Positions 15,031-21,842 of a stretch of 24,714 nucleotides of DNA are shown here, in pieces. The notes below the pieces were generated by a model. The model saw only the letters and a list, made by a program, of their open reading frames with translations, did not search any database and was not told where the DNA came from. Every line of letters begins with the position of its first letter. Within the stretch, counting starts at the first letter, position 1. Made by a program: the position numbers and the translations under genes. Source of the DNA: Actinomycetota bacterium (GTDB lineage Bacteria; Actinomycetota; Thermoleophilia; Solirubrobacterales; Solirubrobacteraceae); NCBI GenBank assembly GCA_009699615.1, contig WLNV01000002.1:1-24714 (forward strand). The letters are read 5' to 3'.

Positions 15031-15063
15031 CCGGTTTCAGCACCAACCCTCCGGGGCGAGGGG

Positions 15064-15069
15064 TACAGT
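15064..15069 (+). promoter_or_regulatory. Candidate -10 box for the small acidic protein
   Basis: TACAGT would place the start of transcription near 15076 and give a short leader containing GGAGGAGG at 15087-15094. It is one of few genes here with a leader and a strong Shine-Dalgarno. Confidence 0.4.
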
Positions 15070-15094
15070 CATCCGATCATCGAGCTGGAGGAGG

Positions 15095-15304
15095 ATGACT
15101 GCCGTGACCACGACCACGCCGCAACCGAAGACAACACTCGATCCGCGCGTGCAGGCTGCGTGGGAGAACTACCTCGAAGATCTCCGCGATATTCAAGGCA
15201 GCGAGTACGCACGTGCCGAGAGCGAAGCATGGGAACGCCTCCAGGCCGAGCTCTTCTCGCTCACCGATGAGCCCGCCGACGAGCACTCCAGCATCGGTCT
15301 CTAA
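15095..15304 (+). CDS. Small acidic soluble protein, unknown function
   Basis: Up to 69 residues, not recognised. A Thr/Pro-rich start is followed by an amphipathic, acidic helical stretch (VQAAWENYLEDLRDIQG, YARAESEAWERLQAEL). It has no membrane span or signal. The ATG at 15095 directly abuts the Shine-Dalgarno GGAGGAGG (15087-15094). The in-frame GTG at 15104, 9 nt after it, is the better-spaced start and would give 66 residues. It lies 64 nt after ygfZ and 51 nt before the lipoprotein gene, each with its own candidate signals. The composition suggests a helical bundle or protein-binding role, but nothing more can be said. Confidence 0.6.
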   Translation: MTAVTTTTPQPKTTLDPRVQAAWENYLEDLRDIQGSEYARAESEAWERLQAELFSLTDEPADEHSSIGL

Positions 15305-15355
15305 GCGTCCGTTAGAGTTCGCTTCAGCGGTGCATCAAGCGCCGTAGGACAACCA

Positions 15356-15793
15356 ATGCTGAAAGCGACTCGCATAACCAGCTTCGCCCTCCTGCCGCTC
15401 GCCGCGGTGGCCCTTGCCTCCTGTGGCACGAAGGAGCGAACAGACAACGAGCTCCGCCCTCCTGTCCCGCTGCAGCTCAGTGCTTCGCTGATGCCGAAGA
15501 AGATTTCGATCTCGCCGAACCGAATCGGCGGCGGCCCGGTGACGCTGGTCATCAGCAACCTGACCGGCACGGATCAAAAGATCACGTTCGCCGCCAACTC
15601 TCCATCCGGCAGCTCCGACCTGCAGCTAAGCAGTCAGAGCACGACGATCGCGCCGAACAACACCGCAGCGATCAAAGCCAACGTGACCGACGGCACCTAC
15701 TCTCTCTCGGTTGAAGGGGACTCGATCCCGGCTTCGCTGCTCAGCGTCAGCGGCGAGCGGCCGTCAGCGCAAAATGACCTAATGCTCCCCTGA
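15356..15793 (+). CDS. Putative lipoprotein with beta-rich domain
   Basis: 145 residues. The N-terminus is a lipoprotein signal: MLKATR, a hydrophobic core, and the lipobox L-A-S-C with C23 as the expected lipidated residue, followed by Gly. The mature part is rich in Ser, Thr and beta-forming residues (PVTLVISNLTGTDQKITF, TIAPNNTAAIKANVTDGTYSLSVEG), like a small Ig-like or cupredoxin-like sandwich, but I see no copper ligands. A Shine-Dalgarno AGGA (15346-15349) lies 6 nt before the ATG, and TAGAGT at 15313-15318 is a possible -10. Its last 15 bases overlap the 3' end of the opposite gene. The function is unknown; it is expected on the outer face of the membrane. Confidence 0.7.
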   Translation: MLKATRITSFALLPLAAVALASCGTKERTDNELRPPVPLQLSASLMPKKISISPNRIGGGPVTLVISNLTGTDQKITFAANSPSGSSDLQLSSQSTTIAPNNTAAIKANVTDGTYSLSVEGDSIPASLLSVSGERPSAQNDLMLP

Positions 15794-16420
15794 GCTGCGC
15801 TCCCGCCGAAGCAGGCGGACATTCGGCCCAATGAACCAGCAGAGGTAGCCGAGCCAGAGATCGTTCGTCAGCAGCACGAGAGGGATTGAGAGGATGAACC
15901 CGGCAGCCACCAACCCCCCGCTGATGCGAACCTCCTTGGTCTCGTCGCGTGTGCGCGGAGTGGCGAACAGCTTCGAGTGCAACGCGTGCTCGTTGAGCGC
16001 CGCTGAGGCGAGGATCGAAATCGAAATCGCTGCCGCGTAGAAAGAAAACGCTGCCGCGTTCCCGAAATCGCCGAGTAACTGCGTCGGGTATGGAATGAAG
16101 GCGATCGTCGCGAGATAGATCAGGTTGATCACGAGGAACGGACCGTCGACGCTCTTCAGCATGCCGCAGAACTTGTGGTGACGGATCCAGAAGCCGCCGA
16201 TGACGGCAAAGCTGATCAGGTAGGAGATGATCTCGCCTTGGCGCTCTTTCAGTGCCGTCCAAAGCTCACTACTGGAGCTGCTTGCCGCGATCTCAGGGAC
16301 GCTGATGCTTAGCACCAGCAACGTCAGCGCGAAGGCAAAGATGCCGTCGCTCAATGAGATCGTGCGGTCCAGGTCGAAGGCCTGCGTCCGCTCGCTACTG
16401 CTGTTCTGATCGCTCGCCAT
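15779..16420 (-). CDS. TMEM175-family (DUF1211) potassium channel-like membrane protein
   Basis: 213 residues, about six hydrophobic spans. The first helix carries RTISLSDGIFAFALTLLVL, close to the family motif RxxxFSDGxxAxxxTLLxL, with Leu where Phe is usual. FWIRHHKFC and NLIYLATIAFIPYPTQLLG are further family blocks. Bacterial members form potassium-selective channels lacking the classical selectivity filter. The frame is open 106 codons upstream, but MASDQNSSSERTQAFDLDR is the natural N-terminus. A weak GATACT lies 8 nt before it on the minus strand (16429-16434). It converges on the lipoprotein gene with a 15-nt overlap and diverges from ccr. Confidence 0.85.
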   Translation of the reverse strand: MASDQNSSSERTQAFDLDRTISLSDGIFAFALTLLVLSISVPEIAASSSSSELWTALKERQGEIISYLISFAVIGGFWIRHHKFCGMLKSVDGPFLVINLIYLATIAFIPYPTQLLGDFGNAAAFSFYAAAISISILASAALNEHALHSKLFATPRTRDETKEVRISGGLVAAGFILSIPLVLLTNDLWLGYLCWFIGPNVRLLRRERSSGEH

Positions 16421-16486
16421 CGCCGCCAAGTATCGGCGCCACCCCGGACTACTCGCCCCGGCAAGTCTCCTTCCGCGCGCAAACCG

Positions 16487-16492
16487 TAAGAT
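16487..16492 (+). promoter_or_regulatory. Candidate -10 box for ccr
   Basis: TAAGAT lies 7 nt before the ATG at 16500 with no Shine-Dalgarno. It favours that ATG over the in-frame ATG at 16491, which overlaps the box. Confidence 0.45.
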
Positions 16493-16499
16493 GGGCGCC

Positions 16500-17765
16500 A
16501 TGACCGTTGACATCTCCGCAATCGCAAATGTGAGCACTGAACCGGGCGAGCTGCCGAAAACAATGACCGCCTGGGTGATCCGCGAGGAGCGCGAAGGCGA
16601 GCCGATCGACGCCTTCCAGCTCGAAGAGGTTGACACGCCTGAACCGGCGGCCTTCGAGGTCGTCGTTCGAGTGATGTCAGCCGGCGTCAACTTCAACAAC
16701 GTCTGGGCCGCCCTCGGCAAGCCTGTCTCGGTATTCAAGTCCGGCGATCACCCCGAATTCGGACATCACATCGGCGGCTCTGACGCCTCCGGAATCGTCT
16801 GGAAGGTAGGCGCTGGCGTCACGCGCTGGAAGCCAGGCGACGAGGTGGTCGTCCACTGCAACCAGGCTTCATACGAAGATGTCGAGGTCCACGGCCTCGA
16901 CCCGATGGCCGCGCCGTCGCAGAAGATTTGGGGCTACGAAACGACCTGGGGTTCATTCGCCCAGTTCACGAAGGTGCAGGCCCAGCAGCTACTGCCGAAG
17001 CCCGCTGCGCTCTCTTGGGAGGAAGCGGCCAGCTATGGCCTCACCTATTTCACCGCCTACCGCATGCTGCTCGACCGCGCCAAGCTGCAGGCTGGCCAAC
17101 GCGTTCTTATCTGGGGCGCCGCCGGCGGCCTCGGCGTATTCGCAACCCAGCTTGTCAAGGCAGCAGGCGCTCAGAGCGTTGGCGTTGTCTCGTCCGAGGG
17201 CAAGGGCGAACTGATTAAGCAGCTCGGCGCAACCGACTACATCGACCGCCGTGAGTTCGCGGGAATGATGCGAACCGGCAACGAGACGCCGGAGGAAGAG
17301 AAGGAGCGCTTCGCGGTAAGCCGAGCGTTTGCAAAGCGCGTCAAGGAGATCCTTGGCGAAGCTCCCGACATCGTCTTCGAACATGTCGGAATGGCGACCT
17401 TCCCGACCTCTGTCTTCACAGTCAAGCCGTTCGGCAAGGTTGTCATCTGCGGCGCCACTTCGGGCTTCACGCTCGACTTCGACGTCCGTTATCTCTGGAT
17501 GCGCCAGAAGGAGATCCTTGGCTCGCACTTCGCCAACGCCTGGGAGTGCACGAAGGCAAACAAGCTGATCGATGACGGTTTGATCAAGCCGGTGCTCTGG
17601 AAGACGATGGGTTTTGAGGACGTCGCCGTCGCCCACCAGCTAATGCATGAGAACAAGCACGCAGGCAAAATCGCTGTTCTCGTCGGGGCCGAAGAGGAGA
17701 ATCTTGGTCGCAGCGGTGAAACCCCAGCCGAGCCGCCGGCAATTCGAGCAGAGGTAGGTGCCTAA
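16500..17765 (+). CDS. ccr: Crotonyl-CoA carboxylase/reductase
   Basis: 421 residues, a zinc-free MDR-superfamily enzyme. It converts crotonyl-CoA, CO2 and NADPH to (2S)-ethylmalonyl-CoA, the key step of the ethylmalonyl-CoA pathway. Family blocks are NFNNVWAALGKP (N64-N67), FGHHIGGSDASGIVWKVG, IWGYETTWGSFAQF (E147), WGAAGGLGVFATQLVKAAGA (NADPH motif) and GSHFAN (H343). The Asn, Glu and His positions correspond to the CO2-binding residues described in Kitasatospora (N81, E171, H365), so carboxylation is expected rather than simple reduction. The ATG at 16500 is preferred because TAAGAT lies 7 nt upstream. A partner gene follows, overlapping the stop by one base. ecm lies 1.6 kb downstream. 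Confidence 0.95.
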   Translation: MTVDISAIANVSTEPGELPKTMTAWVIREEREGEPIDAFQLEEVDTPEPAAFEVVVRVMSAGVNFNNVWAALGKPVSVFKSGDHPEFGHHIGGSDASGIVWKVGAGVTRWKPGDEVVVHCNQASYEDVEVHGLDPMAAPSQKIWGYETTWGSFAQFTKVQAQQLLPKPAALSWEEAASYGLTYFTAYRMLLDRAKLQAGQRVLIWGAAGGLGVFATQLVKAAGAQSVGVVSSEGKGELIKQLGATDYIDRREFAGMMRTGNETPEEEKERFAVSRAFAKRVKEILGEAPDIVFEHVGMATFPTSVFTVKPFGKVVICGATSGFTLDFDVRYLWMRQKEILGSHFANAWECTKANKLIDDGLIKPVLWKTMGFEDVAVAHQLMHENKHAGKIAVLVGAEEENLGRSGETPAEPPAIRAEVGA

Positions 17766-18148
17766 TGACGAGCGTTGTCGATATTCCTTGGTACGCAAAC
17801 GGCTTCCGTGGAGACAAGTTGGAGGCCGCGCTGCATGACGTCGCGCCGACCGCGCTCCGCTACGGCGCGACCGCTTGGGCCGTTCACCGCAGCCGTGACG
17901 ACCGCTACAAGTTCACGCAGATCGCACAGTTCGAAAGCAAGCTCGATTTTGAGCGCTGGTGGTCCGGCCCTGAGATGACCGAGTTCCGCGCAATCACCTC
18001 CGGCTGGTACCAGGTGCCGGTCTTCTACGCGTGGAACGACCTCGTCGGAGAAGGGCGCATCGACGCGGCGCAGCCGAATGGCGGGGCGGGTAAGTCGGAC
18101 GCCGGTCAGGCTCCCGAGCCGGACGCTGAGCCTGCCGTTCAGTCCTAG
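17765..18148 (+). CDS. ABM-like small protein coupled to ccr
   Basis: 127 residues, no confident family. The first 100 or so residues look like a dimeric alpha-beta barrel of the antibiotic-monooxygenase/EthD type: TAWAVHRSRDDRYKFTQIAQF (strand-strand), LDFERWWSGPEMTEFRAITSG (helix) and WYQVPVFYAWNDLVG (closing strand). The last 25 residues are Gly/Ala/Pro/Asp-rich and probably disordered. The ATG shares its first base with the last base of the ccr stop (TAATG), so it is translationally coupled to crotonyl-CoA carboxylase/reductase. A role in acyl-CoA handling or as a subunit is possible but only inferred from position. Confidence 0.7.
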   Translation: MTSVVDIPWYANGFRGDKLEAALHDVAPTALRYGATAWAVHRSRDDRYKFTQIAQFESKLDFERWWSGPEMTEFRAITSGWYQVPVFYAWNDLVGEGRIDAAQPNGGAGKSDAGQAPEPDAEPAVQS

Positions 18149-18160
18149 TCGGCCGCTTCG

Positions 18161-18448
18161 TTAGCTCTGCTCGAGCGGCGCCATCGTCAGGCCCGCGTCG
18201 CGCAGCTGTTCCCAGTAAAGCTCGGCCGCTTCTTGATGGCCGCTCCAGACAATCGCTAGGCCGCGGTTGTGAATCTCATCGGCCAATGCGAAGCCACCAT
18301 CGAGCGTCACGCCCGGCAGCGTGCGCGAAAGTGCGCCAGCCACACCATCAAAGGTGTTGTGGTCGTCGTTGCGCACGATTACGCGCCATTGGCCACCGAT
18401 TCCGGAGCCGGGGCCCTGGGTGCGGGGGAGTTCAACTGTCTGCGACAT
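18161..18448 (-). CDS. clpS: ATP-dependent Clp protease adaptor ClpS
   Basis: 95 residues. The ClpS signature is RVIVRNDDHNTFDGVAGAL, with NDDHNT at 27-32, and the C-terminal part runs EIHNRGLAIVWSGHQEAAELYWEQLRDAGLTMAP. ClpS delivers N-degron substrates to the ClpA/ClpC-ClpP protease. The N-terminal extension of about 20 residues that precedes the core is of usual length. No clp ATPase gene is adjacent. It lies 22 nt downstream of the metallo-beta-lactamase gene on the same strand. Minus-strand TAGCCT at 18457-18462, 8 nt before its ATG, could serve as its own leaderless promoter. Confidence 0.93.
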   Translation of the reverse strand: MSQTVELPRTQGPGSGIGGQWRVIVRNDDHNTFDGVAGALSRTLPGVTLDGGFALADEIHNRGLAIVWSGHQEAAELYWEQLRDAGLTMAPLEQS

Positions 18449-18456
18449 CGCCTAAA

Positions 18457-18462
18457 AGGCTA
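18457..18462 (-). promoter_or_regulatory. Candidate -10 box for clpS
   Basis: Minus-strand TAGCCT, 8 nt before the clpS ATG, lies in the short gap after the upstream hydrolase gene. No -35 is assigned. Confidence 0.35.
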
Positions 18463-18470
18463 GCCGCTGG

Positions 18471-19307
18471 CTACTTCTCGCGCTGCAGTAGCGCTCGCGT
18501 CAGCCCTGCGTAGCCGTCCTCGGAACGCATCACGGCGAAGTAGCCGGCCGCCGTCGCCGGATCGGCCGCGGCGGTCAGCCACTCACGCTGCAGCGCTGCG
18601 TAGGCCTCGGCATCGGGCGCGTCGCGCGCCCACGCTTCGGCCCGCGCGAGGTCTGCGCGCAAGGCCTTCAAATGCTCGTCAACCTCCTCGTGCACACCAA
18701 AGTGAGTCACGGCGAGCCGCTCGGGCCCGACGCTCTCGATCAGCTCAATCGACTTCGCCCACCCATCGAGATCAATCTCCGGCGGCGGCGTCGGCGCCAT
18801 CACGGGCCCGCCGAGCCTCCGCATTCCGGCAACGTCGCCGCTGAAGAGCGTGCCGGTTGGCTCGTGCAGATAGGCGATGTGGTTTCCGGAATGGCCCGGC
18901 GTGTAGAGCGCGCGCCAATCGCCGATCCGCTCGTCGCCGCGAAGCACGCGGACGCGCTCCTCCGGCACCGGCAGAATCGTTCCCCAGAGCCGTTCCATGT
19001 CATCGCCGTAAAGGCGCGTCGCACTGGCGATAAGCCGTTCGGGATCGATCACATGCGGCGCTCCGCGCTCGTGAACCCAAACCTCAGTCTCGGGCCAAAG
19101 TTCGATCAACGCACCGGTCGCCGCGGCGTGGTCGAGGTGGATGTGGGTCAGCAGAATCGCCCGCGGCGCCTCGCCCCCGAGCGCGTCAATTACGTGCTGG
19201 CTGCTGACCTGCGGCCCCGGATCGATGATCACATCGCCCTGCCTGTAGGAGCAGATCGACTCTTCGCGGCCCAGATGTTGCAGATCGATGACTTCAAGCT
19301 CTGACAA
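18471..19307 (-). CDS. Metallo-beta-lactamase-fold hydrolase (glyoxalase II-like)
   Basis: 278 residues. The zinc motif HxHxDH is at 55-60 (LLTHIHLDHAAATG). Further ligands are expected at the His of YTPGHSGNH, the Asp of LFSGDVAG and the His of LAVTHFG, the order of metallo-beta-lactamase-fold hydrolases. A C-terminal helical region of about 80 residues follows. The start is TTG: it is preceded 8 nt upstream by TATGCT on the minus strand, and the only nearby ATG (19318-19320) is out of frame. GAGGAG also lies close before it. It is divergent from ecm by 24 nt. The substrate is unknown; a thioester or lactone is plausible. Confidence 0.85.
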   Translation of the reverse strand: MSELEVIDLQHLGREESICSYRQGDVIIDPGPQVSSQHVIDALGGEAPRAILLTHIHLDHAAATGALIELWPETEVWVHERGAPHVIDPERLIASATRLYGDDMERLWGTILPVPEERVRVLRGDERIGDWRALYTPGHSGNHIAYLHEPTGTLFSGDVAGMRRLGGPVMAPTPPPEIDLDGWAKSIELIESVGPERLAVTHFGVHEEVDEHLKALRADLARAEAWARDAPDAEAYAALQREWLTAAADPATAAGYFAVMRSEDGYAGLTRALLQREK

Positions 19308-19315
19308 GGCTCCTC

Positions 19316-19325
19316 AGCATACAAT
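19316..19325. promoter_or_regulatory. Overlapping divergent -10 boxes (MBL hydrolase / ecm)
   Basis: Plus strand: TACAAT at 19320-19325, 6 nt before the ecm ATG. Minus strand: TATGCT (19321 down to 19316), 8 nt before the TTG of the hydrolase. They share the T-A at 19320-19321, the same geometry as the pair at 5518-5527. Both transcripts are probably leaderless. Confidence 0.6.
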
Positions 19326-19331
19326 CGCCCC

Positions 19332-21320
19332 ATGAACCCCCGCCTTCCCGAACCGGACCGCCCGTGGATGATCCGCACTTACGCCGGCCACTCCACAGCA
19401 GAGAAGTCGAACGAGCTCTACCGCTCCAACTTGGAGAAGGGTCAGACCGGCCTTTCGATCGCTTTCGACCTGCCAACGCAGACCGGCTACGACCCTGATG
19501 ACCCGATCGCGCGCGGCGAGGTCGGCAAGGTTGGCGTTCCCGTCGCCCACCGCGGCGACATGGAAGCGCTGCTGAAAGAGATTCCGCTGGCGAAGATGAA
19601 CACCTCGATGACGATCAACGCGACCGCGGCATGGATGCTGGCGCTCTACATCTCGGTCGCCGAGGAACAGGGCGCTTCCCAGACCGAGCTGACCGGTACT
19701 ACGCAGAACGACATCATCAAAGAGTTCCTTGCGCGCGGCACCTACGCATTCCCGCCAGCGCCGTCGATGCGCCTGATCGCCGACATGATCGCCTACACCG
19801 TCGAGCACGTTCCGCAGTGGAACCCGATCAACATCTGCAGCTACCACCTGCAGGAAGCCGGTGCTACACCGGTTCAGGAGATCGCTTTTGCGATGAGCAA
19901 CGCGATTGCCGTCCTCGACGCCGCCGCCGAGCGCGTCGCGCCAGAGCGGATGGGTGACGTCTTCGGTCGCATTTCGTTCTTCGTCAACGCCGGCATGCGC
20001 TTCATCGAGGAGCACGCCAAGCTGCGCGCGATGACGATCCTCTGGGAGGAGATCGGCCGCGAGCGCTATGGCGTCACCGACGAGCGCAAGCTGCGACTTC
20101 GTTACGGCGTACAGGTCAACTCACTCGGCCTGACCGAATCGCAGCCTGAGAACAACGTGCCACGGATCGTGCTCGAGATGCTTTCGGTCACGCTTGGCCG
20201 CGACGCTCGCGCCCGCGCGATTCAGCTTCCTGCCTGGAACGAGGCACTCGGCCTGCCGCGCCCGTGGGACCAGCAGTGGTCGCTGAGGATTCAGCAGCTG
20301 ATGGCCTACGAGACCGATCTGCTCGAGTACCCCGACATCTTTGAAGGCTCGGTCGTGATGGACGGCCTCGTCGATGAACTGCTGACCGGCGCCCGCGCCG
20401 AGATTGAAGTCGTTGCCAGCCAGGGCGGCGCCGTTGAAGCGGTCGAGTACATGAAGGGCGCGCTGGTTGACAGCCACCGCCAGCGGATGCGCCGAATCGA
20501 GAGCGGTGAGCAGATCGTCGTCGGTCTCAACAGCTTCACGGAAACCGAAGAGTCGCCGCTGATGGCCGGCAGCGACGGCGGCATCCTGACCGTTGACCCG
20601 GCGCTCGAGGCCGAGCAGGCCGAGGCCGTCCGCGCCTGGCGCGAACAGCGTGACGCCGGGGCCGCCGAGGCCGCGATCGCCGAACTGGTCCGCGTCGCCG
20701 CTGACGACAGCGAGAACATCATGCCCGCAACAATCGCCGCCGCGAAGGCCGGCGTGACGACCGGCGAATGGGCCGCAGCGCTGCGCACCAGCTTTGGCGA
20801 ATATCGCGCTCCGACCGGCGTCGGCGGCGCCGTCAGTAGCGGGAGCGACGATGAGTCGCTCGCCGCGCTGCGCGACGAAGTCAACCGCGTAAGCGAGGCG
20901 CTGGGCCGCCGGATCAAGATCCTCGTCGGCAAGCCGGGCCTCGACGGCCACTCGAACGGCGCCGAGCAGATCGCCGTCCGCGCCCGTGACGCCGGAATGG
21001 AAGTCGTTTACGAGGGCATCCGTTTGAGCCCCGCGCAGATCGCGACCAGCGCGATGCAGGAAGATGTCGACGTCGTCGGCCTCTCGATCCTCTCTGGATC
21101 CCATCGCGAGCTGATTCCGGCCGTGATCAACGACATGGCTGAACTGGGCGTCGACGCTCCTGTAGTGGTCGGCGGGATCATCCCCGACGCCGATCTACCC
21201 GAGCTCACGGCAGCCGGCGTCGCCGGCGTCTACACGCCAAAGGATTTCGAGATCACCTCGATCATCGGCGACATCGTGCGGCTCGTCGCAGAACGCAACG
21301 ACATCGGAGCGGCCGCATGA
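19332..21320 (+). CDS. ecm: Ethylmalonyl-CoA mutase (B12-dependent)
   Basis: 662 residues in one chain. The N-terminal part carries the substrate barrel: WMIRTYAGHSTAEKSNELYR, AFDLPTQTGYDPDDPIARGE, MNTSMTINATAAWMLALY, NICSYHLQEAGATP, NSLGLTESQPENN and LPRPWDQQWSLRIQQ. The C-terminal B12 domain contains D538-x-H540-x-x-G543 (GLDGHSNGAEQI) and the GSH block LSILSGSH. These blocks match ethylmalonyl-CoA mutase as I recall it from Rhodobacter better than methylmalonyl-CoA mutase. It turns (2R)-ethylmalonyl-CoA into methylsuccinyl-CoA after Ccr and an epimerase. TACAAT lies 6 nt before the ATG. A 53-residue membrane protein overlaps its stop (ATGA). Confidence 0.94.
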   Translation: MNPRLPEPDRPWMIRTYAGHSTAEKSNELYRSNLEKGQTGLSIAFDLPTQTGYDPDDPIARGEVGKVGVPVAHRGDMEALLKEIPLAKMNTSMTINATAAWMLALYISVAEEQGASQTELTGTTQNDIIKEFLARGTYAFPPAPSMRLIADMIAYTVEHVPQWNPINICSYHLQEAGATPVQEIAFAMSNAIAVLDAAAERVAPERMGDVFGRISFFVNAGMRFIEEHAKLRAMTILWEEIGRERYGVTDERKLRLRYGVQVNSLGLTESQPENNVPRIVLEMLSVTLGRDARARAIQLPAWNEALGLPRPWDQQWSLRIQQLMAYETDLLEYPDIFEGSVVMDGLVDELLTGARAEIEVVASQGGAVEAVEYMKGALVDSHRQRMRRIESGEQIVVGLNSFTETEESPLMAGSDGGILTVDPALEAEQAEAVRAWREQRDAGAAEAAIAELVRVAADDSENIMPATIAAAKAGVTTGEWAAALRTSFGEYRAPTGVGGAVSSGSDDESLAALRDEVNRVSEALGRRIKILVGKPGLDGHSNGAEQIAVRARDAGMEVVYEGIRLSPAQIATSAMQEDVDVVGLSILSGSHRELIPAVINDMAELGVDAPVVVGGIIPDADLPELTAAGVAGVYTPKDFEITSIIGDIVRLVAERNDIGAAA

Positions 21321-21478
21321 TCCGTTCACAGCCTGTTCAACTCGTCGCAATGATCGCTGCATTCACACTCGGCACGCTGATCGCACTCCTGTTTGGTGCC
21401 TCCAACCTCGGAATCGCCTTTACCTTCGGGCAGATCGCCTTTGCGGCCACGCTCGTGTGGATACTGCTCAAGCGCTGA
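21317..21478 (+). CDS. 53-residue two-span membrane protein overlapping ecm
   Basis: 53 residues, MIRSQPVQLV to WILLKR. It has two hydrophobic spans, about residues 8-29 and 33-50, joined by a short GASN turn, with a basic C-terminal end. The ATG overlaps the ecm stop (ATGA), so it should be translated by reinitiation after ecm. No named family is recognised. It is followed by 141 nt without a gene before the next start. The overlap, the clean hydrophobic pattern and the absence of any better explanation for the stretch support it as a real gene, but conservation is untested. Confidence 0.6.
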   Translation: MIRSQPVQLVAMIAAFTLGTLIALLFGASNLGIAFTFGQIAFAATLVWILLKR

Positions 21479-21545
21479 CCGAAAGCTCCTCCGCGCCCCT
21501 TACTCGCGGCTTTTCCCCTCAACTGCAGGATTCCCGATAACAACC

Positions 21546-21574
21546 CGGTAACCTAGTTGTACAAGTTGTTACCG
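21546..21574. promoter_or_regulatory. Nested palindromic element upstream of the envelope cluster
   Basis: A perfect 7-bp inverted repeat, CGGTAAC (21546-21552) and GTTACCG (21568-21574), flanks an 8-bp perfect palindrome TTGTACAA (21557-21564). AGTTGT also repeats directly (21556 and 21565). The element lies 45 nt before the next start codon. It has no T-run and a long loop, so it looks like an operator rather than a terminator. Confidence 0.5.
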
Positions 21575-21619
21575 CGTAGGCTTCCGGCCCGCGTCCCACT
21601 CGACTCAGGAGTCCTCCCC

Positions 21620-21841
21620 ATGGCCAGTCTTCACACCACCCTTGCCTATCTCGATGCCGGTAGCGGCTCGATGATCGCCCAGATTCTCGTCGGTGGCTTT
21701 GCCGCTGCGGGCGTCGCGATGAAGATGTACTGGAAGCGGATCAAGGGATTCTTCGGGCGCGGCGACGAGGAAGAAGAGTCCTCGACCGTGACCACCGCTG
21801 CAGCCGATGAGCCGGCTGAGCACGACGCGCCGCAGTCCTGA
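21620..21841 (+). CDS. Small membrane protein with YLDAGSGS motif
   Basis: 73 residues. The N-terminal LAYLDAGSGSMIAQILVGG is followed by a hydrophobic helix, then MKMYWKRIKGFFGRG, a strongly basic amphipathic segment, and an acidic tail. I recall similar small proteins with YLDPGSGS and YWRRIK-type blocks near envelope polysaccharide and sulfatase-like genes, but have no named function. A Shine-Dalgarno AGGAG (21607-21611) stands 8 nt before this ATG. A longer frame from the TTG at 21557 would begin inside the palindromic element and is not preferred. It directly precedes, and may overlap, the membrane phosphoglycerol-transferase-like gene, suggesting a partner or regulator of that enzyme. 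Confidence 0.75.
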   Translation: MASLHTTLAYLDAGSGSMIAQILVGGFAAAGVAMKMYWKRIKGFFGRGDEEEESSTVTTAAADEPAEHDAPQS

Positions 21842-21842
21842 A

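Noticed and set aside
16491..16499. ATG at 16491 as the ccr start
   Set aside because: It overlaps the TAAGAT box. The ATG at 16500 has the spacing seen at other leaderless starts here.
19318..19320. ATG on the minus strand as the MBL hydrolase start
   Set aside because: It is not in frame with the HxHxDH coding frame. The TTG at 19307 is the first usable start.
20121..21104. Long minus-strand frame of 327 codons inside ecm, and similar long opposite-strand frames at 14089-14907, 10430-11179 and 13282-14040
   Set aside because: They are antisense to genes with strong family motifs, and their translations are low-complexity without recognisable motifs. Such frames are usual in GC-rich DNA.
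21807..21842. ATG at 21807 as the start of the first membrane transferase
   Set aside because: It would overlap the upstream gene by 35 nt, and the paralogue's N-terminal length matches the TTG at 21843 better. It is not fully excluded.
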